Part shown: piece after piece, positions 46,001 through 56,519 of the stretch
How the letters are laid out: each line of letters opens with the position of its first letter
How positions within the stretch are numbered: position 1 is the stretch's first letter
Origin: Malachius bipustulatus
Taxonomy: Eukaryota; Arthropoda; Insecta; Coleoptera; Melyridae
Length of the DNA stretch: 64,000 bases
Direction: 5' to 3'
Assembly (NCBI GenBank): GCA_910589415.1
Contig: OU342634.1
Location: forward strand, 27,215,144-27,279,143
Notes under the pieces: generated by a model
Database searches by the model: none
Seen by the model: only the letters and a program-made list of their open reading frames with translations
Told to the model about the DNA's origin: nothing
Position numbers and translations under genes: made by a program

Positions 46001-48228
46001 TTCCGGTGTAATCCGGAACAGCTGAAAATGCTGCGAGTCACCTGCGTGGAGTTCTTTGAATACGTGAGGAGAGAAATTTCGTAAGTACTAATTATTAGTT
46101 CAAATTAATCATTAAAAAGGGTGATAGGGATAAGGTAAGGAGGTTGTAGCATTGATGATAAGTTGTGATATATTAGGAGAGCTTGATGCAGAATGATCTT
46201 AGGTTATGATTGATTTTATCTTATTGGTAACACTTATGAATCTATAAAGCTCGAGGTCGCGGCTTTATATTTACCAACAACTGAATGGTCATGCATTAAA
46301 CATTGCTCCAACTTTTGATAGGATTTGTTAGATACAATCATTCATCCATCCATGATAGTTCCTTAGCTATCAAATTTTTCATGAATAGAAGCAAATTTTA
46401 GGGAGAACTCGCGGCTCTACGTTTACCGATGACCAAACGTCGTGGAGTGATTTAATTCCGTTTCGTTTTCCAGTCGCGCGATAACCCTAAACGACCCGTC
46501 GTTCATGACGATTGATCATTGCCGGTGCTGCTCGAAGGAGCAGAAAAGGCAGAAAGCACATGAGAGCTCCGATGCGGAGCAGCCGCGTCCGAAAAAGAAG
46601 CGCAGGACGGAGACGCCCGACCCCGATTTCGTGCCCTACAAGTCAGAGGACGAATCGCCGACCCCGTCAACCTCGTCCGCGCCCGCCACGACCGTGGTGA
46701 CTCCCCAGACGCAGAAGCCGAAAGTGATCCTGGACAAGGACGGAGGAGAGCTGGTGGAGCAGCCGGGCGTCGGCGTGGTCAGGACCATTCCCGTCATGGC
46801 TGCCGTGAAGGTGGGAAACGTTCCGCAGCAGGTGAGGGTCGGGACGCAGATACAGACGGTACGGCCCGCCGCGGCGCAGGGACAGGGTGGAAGGGCCCTG
46901 CTGCCTAAGGGGACCCTGACTAATAGTGCAGGTTTGTATTTTTATTTGTGTGTTTGAGAAGGTTTTTTGTAATTTTTTCTCTTAAAAAACCAGGTGTAAG
47001 ATATGGCGTGGTAAGAATGGCATCTCAATCGGAATCGAGTACCAATTTTGTGCCAGCTTCGATACGTTACTCCACTTCTGTTCAGGCCCGGCCTCTCAAC
47101 GTTTCGTCCAACTCTAACACGGTAACGTTGCAGCAGCAGCAGAGTCCCTCGAATCAGAATGCTCCTAAGCCGACGCACGAATGGTTTGATAAGACCGTGC
47201 GAGCTGCCGCAAGAGTAAACTCGAACCTCTCAGCTACTTTAACGAAACTGAACAATCAGCAGTTCCAAGCGGACAGTATTGAAAAATTGGCTGGCGTTCA
47301 TAATAAATTACAGGAAGTGCTAAGTAACTCGATAAATTCCCTTATCCAGATAAGGAAAAATTTGCGAACGGAGTTTATAAGCGGCATCAAGACGATCCGG
47401 TTTCCGCCCAGATCGAAGGACGACGATGTTGTATTGGTACCGTCAGGAGGAGCTGCGAAAACTACCAACGCTCAGAACACCGCGGCAGCTTCAGGGGCTA
47501 GGAAAGTGTCGACATACATGCCCGTTTTGGCGCCTCTAAGTAATAATAACAAGCGAGTCTCTAGATCTGAACCGGTAGCCGGGAAAGATTTCACAATTGC
47601 CACAGCACCGGCACCGGCACCTGCGGTGAGGCCGTTCTTGCCCGTCGACGTGTCGGGGCCGAGAGTGAAAGTCAGGACGGTCTCTCAGTTGCAGAATTCA
47701 TCCGAGTGCATAACGATTTCGGACGATCGGCCTGGCTTACCGGAAATTACATTGACGAAGAGATCCGGATCGGGTGCGACTGCGACGACAAGTGAAAAAA
47801 CTGACGAGAAGATGCAAGAAGACGATGATGACGATGACGTGCAACTTATAGAGGATCGACAGAGTCCGATTCTTATACTTGACGATGATGAAGAAGAAGA
47901 AGTGAAAGTAGTGGAAGAAGCTAAAGGGGCGGAAAAAGAGAAAGAGGCTGAAAAAGAGAAAGAGGTGGAAGGAGAGAAAGAGATGGAGGTAGAGGTAGAA
48001 GAAGTAAAAGAAGCGGATAAACCAAAAGATGCGCCTGCTGATGGAGACGGTGATGGTGACACATCGGAACCGGCACCAACAACGCCAAAGTTGGGTATAA
48101 AGAATATTCCTACTTGGGAGGTGAAACGGATGCTTTCCACCAAAGTTAAAATTGTAAAATCTAAGAACATTGAAGAAGCTGTGAAAATGCATTTGGAAAA
48201 GAAAGCTCAGGAGACTTCAGAGGGCTAA
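37060..48228 (+). CDS. ADD1: ADD-domain heterochromatin protein (ATRX ADD module; ADD1-like)
   Basis: Ten exons: 37060-37081, 37373-37438, 42138-43250, 43309-43398, 43449-43535, 43589-43645, 45622-45869, 45932-46080, 46474-46931 and 46994-48228. They total 3,525 nt and 1,174 residues, in frame throughout. The start is MEKELEI. Residues ~30-400 form a very acidic, low-complexity region with an NVN/D repeat. Residues ~485-600 are an ADD domain: a GATA-like finger (CTACNVHLG ... ICKDC), then a PHD finger ([30 protein letters not shown]). A basic segment (RPKKKRR) follows, then a Gln- and acid-rich tail. ADD domains read H3 tails unmethylated at K4 and trimethylated at K9. There is no SNF2 helicase, as in Drosophila, where ADD1 is separate from XNP. 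Confidence 0.9.
37450..37800 (-). pseudogene. Reverse transcriptase fragment (motif B)
   Basis: On minus, NRLSREVKIRSGVPQGSILG followed by PVLF is the SGxPQGSxLGPxLF motif of a non-LTR RT (about 37775-37705). The sequence beyond no longer follows the RT. It is a short relic in ADD-gene intron 2. Confidence 0.65.
37800..37935. repeat. Short inverted repeat around TAACCCCAGAGTTATATTTTG
   Basis: CCCCTGGGGTTATATTTTGG at 37806-37825 pairs with AAAATATAACCCCAGAG near 37902-37918. Probably a small MITE of about 130 bp. Confidence 0.5.
38063..38211. mobile_element. 149-bp MITE, TGCCCGTATTCACAAACG family, copy 1
   Basis: Termini TGCCCGAATTCACAAACG and CGTTTGTGAATACGGGCA, flanked by TAA on both sides (38060-38062 and 38212-38214). 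Arms extend through ATAATTTCCTAAATAATTAC. The second copy is at 62995-63143, inverted and of the same length. The 3-bp duplication suggests a PIF/Harbinger relative. Confidence 0.88.
38325..38599. repeat. 275-bp near-perfect hairpin
   Basis: Two arms of about 125 bp. CGGTAATTCTGTTGTTTAGT at 38325 is mirrored at the right end, and CAGGGTAGGTTTTTTATTTA near the centre faces its complement. The only large mismatch is an extra GAGTCACAGCATTG block in the left arm (about 38402-38415). The loop is about 30 bases. A foldback MITE or a recent inverted duplication; transcribed, it would form a long double-stranded RNA. Confidence 0.88.
39249..40833 (+). mobile_element. Non-LTR retrotransposon fragment (ORF1 end and endonuclease), interrupted
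   Basis: 39249-39498 encodes the end of ORF1 (KKCFLIGVPFDYKEMIYS, then FWPSGIAFSRFNFRRGQ). The endonuclease follows (VLHQNVRSIRKAINKI, HPDVIAITEHW, HGGCAIFARPD, VICICLYRPD) to about 40833, where it is truncated. An insertion at 39601-40434 splits the endonuclease at its first motif, and there is a stop near 40650. It lies in ADD-gene intron 2. Confidence 0.82.
39601..40434 (-). mobile_element. Non-LTR 3' fragment (RNase H and tail) with 13-bp target duplication
   Basis: Flanked by ACATCAGAATGTT at 39588-39600 and 40435-40447. On minus it encodes RNase H (AEIYAIVLSAQMLD, IKIFSDSQAALKALYS, LVWIPGHSGLGENEIADSLA) and the post-RNase H tail (LIGLYTGHCKVNHHLHRM). It is 5'-truncated and frameshifted. 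Removing it and one duplication restores VLHQNVRSIRK in the interrupted element. Confidence 0.88.
40834..42137 (+). other. Remainder of ADD-gene intron 2
   Basis: AT-rich. A mariner-like end TA-CAGGTTGTCCCATT lies at 41725, with a possible partner CACCCTGTA at about 41902. I see no gene. Confidence 0.45.
44072..44917. mobile_element. Non-autonomous TIR element, possibly PIF/Harbinger
   Basis: Termini AGCTTTATTCGGGTTT (44072) and AAACCCGAATAAAGCT (ending 44917), with TTT on both flanks. Subterminal CGGTTC/GAACCG and TTCTAGGAAC-like repeats occur at both ends. A short frame at 44467 (MESSSCSSEESDEDNDELKR) looks like the acidic start of a Harbinger transposase, the rest deleted. It lies in ADD-gene intron 6. 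Confidence 0.6.
45038..45285 (-). mobile_element. 3' end of a non-LTR retrotransposon
   Basis: On minus, EVEWNKIVVPSHLLGLDNVS followed by TFKKGLKTL matches the conserved tail of Jockey/CR1-type RTs (RRWNxLP...SxxxFKxxL). The 3' UTR ends in an (ATAAA)n-like tail near 45038-45070. A 250-base 5'-truncated fragment in ADD-gene intron 6. Confidence 0.7.
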
Positions 48229-48303
48229 AGTTTTCCTAAAGTGCTATAATTTTAAAATACCTACCTACTTGAATTGAATTTAATTATTGTACATAGTTTT
48301 GAT

Positions 48304-48309
48304 AATAAA
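48304..48309 (+). terminator. Poly(A) signal of the ADD-domain gene
   Basis: AATAAA 76 bases after the stop, with a second at 48326-48331. AATAAA is common in this AT-rich DNA, so the used site is not certain. Confidence 0.5.
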
Positions 48310-48331
48310 TAATAAGAGTTGTGTAAATAAA

Positions 48332-50532
48332 TAGACTATAGACTGTCATGTTATATACCTTTTCGTATATTATTTATAAACTGTTATATTTTTGTAAAGA
48401 AGACTTTGATTTTAGTTATTATTATTATTATCATTATTGTATATTGTATTATAATTAACTTTTGTACGTTGTAAATAGGGCTTTTTACTTTTGAGAGATT
48501 GTTCTTATCTCGCTGTATGAAAATTATCCATTATAGGGCTCTAATCGAATCAATTTTTTTTGTAGATATTGTACAAAAGTGTGCTAATCTAAAGGGTGGT
48601 TAAGTAGTTTAAATGAAACTGTCTGTCCATACAGTATTTAATGAATAAGGGTACTGAATGCAATGAGTTTTATGATTGTAGCATTGGAGTCTATGATGTT
48701 TTCGATTTTTTAAAAATGTTAGCTTTAGTTCAATAAATTTCTTCAGTGACGACTTTGCATTTTTTTTTTTTTTAATCTTCTGGTAAAAACCAAATTTGGC
48801 TTTAGTCCCGGTGTGTAATGATGGAGACCGCAAAAAATCGAGGTTTTGTGCTTTGCAAGTGTGGCGTTTCTCAAAAATGGTTTCATTCTGAAATGTCTCG
48901 AAAATGGTTGCGCATTTCAAAATACAATTTACGGCATTCAAAAATTCGTAAAAAAAGGCCTTCTCTCTCGTGTTGGCGCCTACATTTCACCTGTCTAGCA
49001 TTGTTGAGTCAAACTAGACCAAAACTGGGTTTCGCTGCATGACAACATCTAGTTCCAAAACTTTTAGGAATGTGTAGACCATAGAGCTAGAGGGAGGACC
49101 CTTGCATGATTCCTAATATAGTACCATTTATTTCAGGGGTCGTGGGGGTTGTTCAGAGGTTCCTTTTTTCAGTTGTGGGCACATTTCAAACCGAGAAAAT
49201 TTTATATTTTCTCACATTAACACTAATTAAATTCCTCGTTGCTAAAGTCCTGTCCTGATAAACTTAGTATGAGCTTTAAGGGTTTTTGAAATTTAAAAAG
49301 TTGATTTTTTCACATCTTCTGTGACTGACCACAAACTAGAGACAACATAATATAAAGAGACCAACAAATCGAGGGATGAAGATTGGTACAACGTTCACGT
49401 GCATTCTGGTAGCGCATGGCCTGTTGTGGACGATTTCTACTTTTCAAACAGTGCTGCCAACCCATGAAGACTAAAAATTTGGTAGATTTGGACGTGAAAT
49501 TTCAGACAATGTTGCCAAATTTCCATAGAACCAAGAATATTTTAAAATACAGTCTAATTCGGGTTGTAGTTCTTTGTTCTTCACAATGCTACTAAAATTG
49601 AGGACAGTTCCTAGTGCATCAATAATAGGATTCTTCCTTTTCTTTGTTGATAAAATATACCTCCTATGACCTTATATTTGCAACACTTCAGGTACCTAAT
49701 TGATAATAATTTTTGATCAGATAATTAATTTACATTGCAATTTTGTTCTGAGCTCTCCTATCATCATCAGCTCTAAAATGGCATAGAATTATCTACAAAA
49801 ACTCAACAAACTAGGCAAAGAGAACAAAATTTACCTCAAATGCACCCTCAAGTCGTATTCTTAATAATCCTCACATAAAAAATAAAATACTTGGAAGATA
49901 ATATACAGTATATTTTAAAAATGTGAAACAATGATTTTAAAAAGGGTAAACATTTCAAAAATCAACAAATTAAAATTTAAAAAAAGATACACACATTATA
50001 AAAAATACACATATTTATTATAATAGTAAAAATAAATATTATACACATTTAGAAGCATTGCTGCATACAGGATGTTTCGTAATTAATGGGACACTCAGTT
50101 CTCTAGTAGTTAAAGGAAAACAGCCCTAACTTTTTTGCTGCTGTAAACTTTATGTACATTTTGATCAAATTAGTTTATAATCAAGCCATACTCGATGGGT
50201 AACAGCAATACTTATCTGAAGTCCTTAAATCTGATCAAAGTTAGTTTGAAAAATCAGTACAGTAATTATTAATGGGACAAATAATCATGGATCGATTTTT
50301 TTTAGCAACCTGATACGACTTCTTGCACCTTACTAATTTTTTTCTTCAAATGTTCCATAAAGCTATAGAAAGCAAAATTTGAGGTCAACTGAGTGTCATA
50401 TTTATTGGTCTTGTGTTTTGTGCCCCTTTCATCACAGAACACCCCGTTAAATCGGACAAATTTTTTATGATAAATGGCAGTACACATCAACAATTATTGT
50501 ACATTTAATGTTATAATATATTTGAGAAAAAT
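48332..50532. other. Gap between convergent ADD and transporter genes
   Basis: About 2.2 kb with no convincing coding region. A mariner-like end TA-CAGGATGTTTCGTAATTA starts at about 50069, with a related GTACAGTAATTATTAATGGG at about 50257. Both genes' 3' UTRs may reach into it. Confidence 0.45.
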
Positions 50533-50538
50533 TTTATT
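50533..50538 (-). terminator. Candidate poly(A) signal of the transporter gene
   Basis: TTTATT on plus, AATAAA on minus, about 140 bases past the transporter stop. Confidence 0.45.
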
Positions 50539-50678
50539 CGCATGACTGCAAGCAGTCGAAATAAATAATACACAAATCGTACTTAAGCTACAAATGCGTT
50601 TTATGTACATAAAAAAGCTCTCAGTGTCTTTATCACAAATCAATTCACAAATAGTAAATGCTCTCCTCTTCGTTTTAC

Positions 50679-53600
50679 TTAATATCGGAAGTGGCCTTTC
50701 TTTGCTTTCTCGTGGTGATACACTCTCAGTGGTGAATACGATGAAGTCCCATTGCTGCCATCTAGAAAAGAACACAATAATTAAATGTGCCCATCAAGCT
50801 AGCAATTGCCTATTTCAATATGTTTTTCTTTACTTGAGTAAAATAGTTGCCCTCTTTTCTCTACTTTAAATTTTTATTTTTCTCCTAAAATAAATATCAA
50901 TTAATTTTGTAGCTTCTTCACTCCACTCCAAGGTCCAGAAGTGGAAACAAAATTTTTTTTACCCAAAACTTACTAAGAAGTAATTGGTCCTGGCAAAATA
51001 AACTTTTCTCAGAGAAAATTACAAAAATTTTCTCGTAAAATAAAGAAAACTCACTTTGATTTAACGGTGGAGCGGGACAAGGAGGAACTTGAGCCGCGGC
51101 AACGCAGAGGGGCTGCAAAACAAAGTGGTACAAGATGAAGTACAAGCATCCCACAATCGCGGCTGCCACGGCCATCCACATGTGGACCAGATTGAATTTC
51201 CCGGGATACTCGTAGTAGGCGCGACTTCCTATGACGGCTCCGATGCAACGCCCTGCAAAAAAAAAAAAAAAATTAAGAAAAGTAATCGAAGTAAATCAGG
51301 TTATGTTACCAAGGCAGAAGTGGGCTACGATCGGTAAAGCTTGCGCGCACGCCGTGTATTTTCTAGGCACCAAGTGTCGCATGTACATGACGGCAGTGAC
51401 GTACATGATGTGTAGCGTGAATATCTCCAATAGTTCGCAGACCAGTAACATTTCGGCTTTCTCGATTACAATTAACGCTGAAAAAGAGGTTCAGGTTTAG
51501 TCAAGATTGGTTAAAATTAATTTTGTCAGGTTGTAACACAGAATGTTCTAGAAGTGGCAATGTCGAATTCAGGTGTCAGAGGATCTAGTGTAAATGTTTT
51601 CAGGAGAGAAGGTCTCAGATTTGTGTAACCCAATGCTTGGGGGCGAGGAGATACTCCGGAAATAGCGCCAAAGGAGAATTTTTTACAGTTAGGTCAGAAT
51701 AAAGAAAATGGATAACTGCATCTATAAGTCTATACTTTAATGAGCTGCAAAAAATCCGAATGGTTTTGCAATCCAGCCAGATGGGAAGATTTGTGGGACA
51801 AAATTTTGCGGGATTAGGGATTCAGGCAGCAGAATTTTCTATTTCTGCTTCACAGAGAATGTTCTGGAATGTTGAAGAACGTTATAGAATGTCTCCGCCC
51901 TGCCCCCAATCCTTCCTCCCGAGGGGGGGGGGGATTCGGGGACCCCAGAACGTTATAGAATGTTCCGGAATATCTTAAGTGTTTTTGTGGGCAAGGATTT
52001 AGGTGTTTGGGGACTTGGTGCAATAAATGTTTACCTATAGAAGATCTCGGATTGGTAAGTTAATGCACGGGGTCAGGGAAGTGGGCAGATACGGCGGAAA
52101 TAGGGCAACAAAAGAATAGTTCAAGGTCACACAGTTTTAGAGCATCTGTAAATTTTCTTACGGTCACAAAACGCAACTTAGAGCGCCAATTAAATTTTTT
52201 TCCTCGCACCCTGTGGGGTCCTTTTAGATGTTGGACCTAGCGCAACTACGCCACAGATAATGTTCTAGAATGTTCCAGCATATTCTAAATGTTATTCTGG
52301 AATAGTTACAGGATGTTTCAGAATGTTGGAGAATGTTCTAGAAGTCTTCCATGTCGGTATATTGCATAGCAGCCCTTCATCTCCCATCTATTAAGAAGAT
52401 TTCGGGTTGATAACTGCTGGAACTGAATTTGTAGATAAGGGTGTCTATACAATAATAAGTCAGTGTGGTTTATGTGTGAGGTCGGCTATTATAACTCCAC
52501 AACTAACCACCCTAGCTCCACTTGGGTTAAATTCAGGACTGCAAATAATGTTCTAGAATGCTCCAGAATATTCTGAAAATGTTCCATGTGGGATATAATG
52601 TGTTATATGAATGGAATGACTACCATACCACCCTCCATAGATCAAGAAAGTTTCGGTTGAGGACTGAAATATTTGCACAAAGGCTACCTCTGTATGATAT
52701 AAAAAGTCTGTGAGGCAGACTATAACTCCACAACTAATCCCTGCAGTCCCATGTGGGACCTATTACACAGGACTGCATAGAATGCTACAGAATATTCTTG
52801 AATGTTTTGGAATAGCTCTAAGGATGCTCCAGTATATACCTATTGAAGAATTTTATAGAATGTTCTGGTAATGTGTTTTACTAAAAAAAAATTGCTTACC
52901 AATATGGTGTATGATGTAGTTAGCGAAACAATAGATCAGCACATTTGAATGACCGCAATAATCGACAAAACGTTCCGCAAACCCTAAATATACCATGGCG
53001 GGAATAGAACCAACGGTCAAAGTTAAGCCGGTTATTAGTGGAGTTCCAGTTTCCATATTATCGACGTGCCTGTAATAAAAAACAATTGTTAAATTTATCA
53101 ATTGATTCGGAATATATCAAAAATTTATTACCATGGAAGAAACACATCGATCGAGCTCCAAAAGACGCCTAAAATAAATAAAATAAAACCGAGGGCGCCG
53201 ATTTCGAAACCGTATTTTCTCACAGATGACATCGGTAGGGCCAGTAAACCGCACTTCGTGTGCCACCACCATTCCGGAGGACTCAAAGGCATAGACCTAA
53301 AATTTTAATTCAGTTATTTGTGAAAAATTACAGACTCTTGGGCGCTTCTCTTATCTGAACACATACCCATCAAAAATCAATATCAAGCAGGCCACAAGAA
53401 GAAGCACCGTAAAACTTATCATCGCAGGCAGAAATTCACCGTTTCCTGGTCCTCCTATAAAAAATCATTACATAAATTGTTTCGAAAAACTGATTTGAAA
53501 ACGCGTGATGAATGATGAATGAATATTCAAGAAAAAACAAACAATACATAATAAACACTCGCCTATAATTGGAGGAAAAATCGCGAATCCCATTGCTCCG

Positions 53601-56519
53601 AACAGGAACTGTTTCCCGACATCCCCTCGTCCCTCCGATGTGTCCCTGGTAGCGATCACGATAGCGGCGGCTAACAGAGCGACCGCAGCCGCTATGAAGA
53701 TGTCCCCTATCGGACGAAGAAACACGTAGAACCAATAGCTGTTGTTGTCGAAACCGCACTGGGAGCTCCGCAAGAGACTGTGGTGGTTCTCGTACGGATC
53801 TTGAACTTCGCAGAGAACCATCGGGTGGCACAGATCGTTTGGCTGGATCCCTGGCACCAAGTCACGGGTCACTCTGCAGTGGAATTTGTCCACTGGAATT
53901 ATACATCTTTATTATTGTTTCGTTACAGTCAGAGCGACTTAGCGGCGCCTTGTCTGGCATGCGGCTACAGAGACGAAAACGGTACCGCTGAGTCATCGCA
54001 TATTCCTAGAACCTTTTGAGTTAATATAGCAATTTAAAGAGGTGAATCACTATACAATATATATACTGAATATATCTAAGGACTTTCATTATTAAATGTA
54101 GGTAATTAGAAATAAATATTACCACTTTGTGTTAAATAAATAATATTGTTACGTGTAAATAAATAATTGTAAATATTAAATATATTTCTTACCAAAGGGA
54201 TAAGCGCAAAGTCCCGAGAGATTATTGTTTACATTATGTTGAAGGGCTAAATTAAATTCGATCGGTCTGTCGTTATTAGTATACACTTCGCAGATTTGGT
54301 CTCCACTGGCGTTCAGGAAGCACATATGAGGCAAAGGTACGATTCCTTGTGCCGCTTGCTGAAATAAAATCACTCAATAGTAGATAATTTGTCAATGTGA
54401 GCTAGATCATCAATACGTACATCGTTTCCGCCGCCATCGCCGATGTCTTCATCAACGTAATCGGGCTCTACAATATTAGAAGGATTGTACGAATCGACTT
54501 CTACCAAACTTGGATTACTCGGCTCTTTATTCATTTTCACGGGCAGCCTCTGAGGCAGCGGTGTTGACTCGTTGCATGCAAAAATGCAGTTTGTGACTAG
54601 AATCCCACCTCTCTGAAAATCGATGATTTTTTTCAAAATGCCAGAAAGCATCATCAATTATTAAAGAATCATCCACAAGTTAGGAGTTTTAAGAGTTACC
54701 CCAACTATTCCTAGACTTCCCCTATTTTTGTGCGTTGCGAAAAAATAGGTGGTGTAGACACTTTCCCTATCACCCCTGGTGAGAAGCTGACTCACTACGC
54801 GTTGTCCCATTCCTCAATAACCGCGAGTTGACATGATCGAACCTATTCGCCCATTCTAAGGAGATGACTTAGTTTACCCCCCCCCCCCCCCCCTGTAATA
54901 TAATCTATTACTATAATACGCATCAGAAAAAAATGCAGAAATGAACGATCAAGCCATCAATCAATAGAAATTATTGACATACCTAAAATAATTAAAAGGG
55001 TCAGAAGTGCATACCTTGCTTTCTTTGAAGTCGTAACACGTTCTTTCTTTGCCGCAACGTTCTTGATAGATGAAACCACCTTCCTGATCGCACATGAATG
55101 TTACTTTCAAAGGACTGCGGTACTGAAAAAAAAATTAACGCTCGCTGTAATCATACAAGACTTATTATATGCTTATAAAATTGATGTTAAATTAAATATT
55201 GATTTCACCCTGAGAGTAGGTTGCGTGGATATCTGGAATAGAGAATATTAAATGATACTTACAATGACTGGAACTGAATACAGAGACCAATAGAAAATAA
55301 TCGAAAAAAGGAAGCACAAGACGATCATTATCCTAAGGTAGAGTCCTCGTCCGGTCTTGCTGAAGGTGGCCCAGTAGTCGGCGAGAGGGCACGCAATCAA
55401 GGGCCCCAAGGTGGCCACCAGTGGTGCGATCCATGATATATTGATGGCGTCTTCGAACGATAACTGGATGTATCTCATGTGGATGGGGAAAAAGGGATAC
55501 AAGCTGCCTATCGCTGAAATAATTGAAATTACATTGTTAATTCACCATTTCAAACACGCATAAAAACGCGCTCGTTGCTGTGATGTAACTGGTCAGTACT
55601 ATACGTTCCAAAGAAAAGCGTGTATAGGAGGACCGATTTTTTTGAAGGGTACGGTTTTGCTTATTTTAATAACGTTTCATTGACTTGGACTCATTATACG
55701 AGTTAGCAGATGGTTAAAATAACTTCACCGATGAAGTTTTAGCCAGTTCAAAATCTTAAAACAAAAAACAATATAAAAAGTGCGGCACCTATTTTTAGCT
55801 TCAAATAAGTTGGTGTCGCCAGACGCTTGTCAGTTGTATCTAAATACTAACCAGTGACGTCACGCCAATCGATGAGCTTTCATCATGAACACATCGTGAC
55901 TAAATATGAATTTGCACCATGTTCAATAAACCATTTAAAAGCTTTCAAATTAAATATTATTTAAATCTCGTTCGTGATCGTAATAGTATATTACATTACT
56001 AAGGTGGAAAGTAACCCATTTCACACGAGTGAGAGATTGTTGTGGACGAAGCGCTAGCCGAGTGCGGCAATCCCCCGAGTGTGACATGACACCTTTCACA
56101 CAAGTAATGTACACTATTTTTTCTATGACCACAGATCTCAAATTTATTATAAAAGAGCAGAAAGGTAAATTCAACTTATAGGTAGGCTGATTTATTTGTT
56201 TTTTTATCCTATAAATCCAAAAGTCCTATACATAGGTGTATTATATGGGCTGCCTAACCTAAGGAGTATTAACTAAATTGACAGGTAGGTACACTTAATA
56301 CACATTACATTATCACTCTAGTGTGATATTTTATTATTTCAATTCTAGGATGATAATTTGTCATTTTCGAAAAAAAAAACTATAGTGTGCTCTATTTAGT
56401 CATTGTGGTGGTCGTCGGAAAAATAATGAAATTAATGAATGTACAAATATATACTTACCACCAAAGAATAAAAACAGGACACATTTTAGTGTAATCAGGT
56501 TTCGATTATATAAAGCCAT
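50679..56519 (-). CDS. MFSD6-like major facilitator superfamily transporter
   Basis: Twelve exons, from 5' to 3': 56519-56459, 55513-55263, 55122-55015, 54612-54421, 54358-54193, 53892-53563, 53454-53367, 53296-53132, 53069-52900, 51477-51310, 51252-51055 and 50761-50679. They total 1,980 nt and 659 residues, with all phases matching. The start is MALYNRNLITLKCVLFLFFG. Transmembrane helices flank a ~190-residue loop (residues ~100-290) with 12 cysteines and several NxS/T sites. Later helices follow (IFIAAAVALLAAAIVIA; AMISFTVLLLVACLILIF; GALGFILFILGVFW). The tail ends HEKAKKGHFRY. GSLYPFFPIHMR resembles the MFS_1-like/MFSD6 family; the substrate is unknown. The intron after exon 6 uses a GC donor. 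Confidence 0.9.
51478..52899. repeat. Intronic repeats with heat-shock-element-like GAA/TTC arrays
   Basis: Transporter intron 9 is built of degenerate repeats of roughly 230-290 bp (shared ATAACTCCACAACTAA.CC and CAGGACTGCA blocks). Each holds 5-bp-phased GAA/TTC units, as in HSF sites: GAATGTTCTAGAA at 51541; nine phased units at 51857-51894; GAATGTTCCGGAA near 51958; TTCTAGAATGTTC at 52263-52275; TTCTAGAATGCTCCAGAATA at 52551; and GAATATTCTTGAATG near 52791. The spacing is visible directly; any HSF binding is inference. Confidence 0.7.
55514..56458 (-). other. Transporter intron 1
   Basis: A 945-base intron. It contains a GC-richer stretch at 56030-56110 (ACGAAGCGCTAGCCGAGTGC) flanked by TTACATTACTAAGGTGGAAA and CCTTTCACACAAGTAATGTA, suggesting a small decayed inverted-repeat element at about 55985-56115. 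Confidence 0.45.

Noticed and set aside
50494..50775. 93-codon open frame on minus at the transporter 3' end
   Set aside because: It overlaps the last exon in a different frame. The phase from exon 11 gives the short tail ending HFRY at 50679.
53930..54015. GC-rich patch in transporter intron 5 as an extra exon
   Set aside because: The flanking exons join in frame without it, and no good splice pair frames it.
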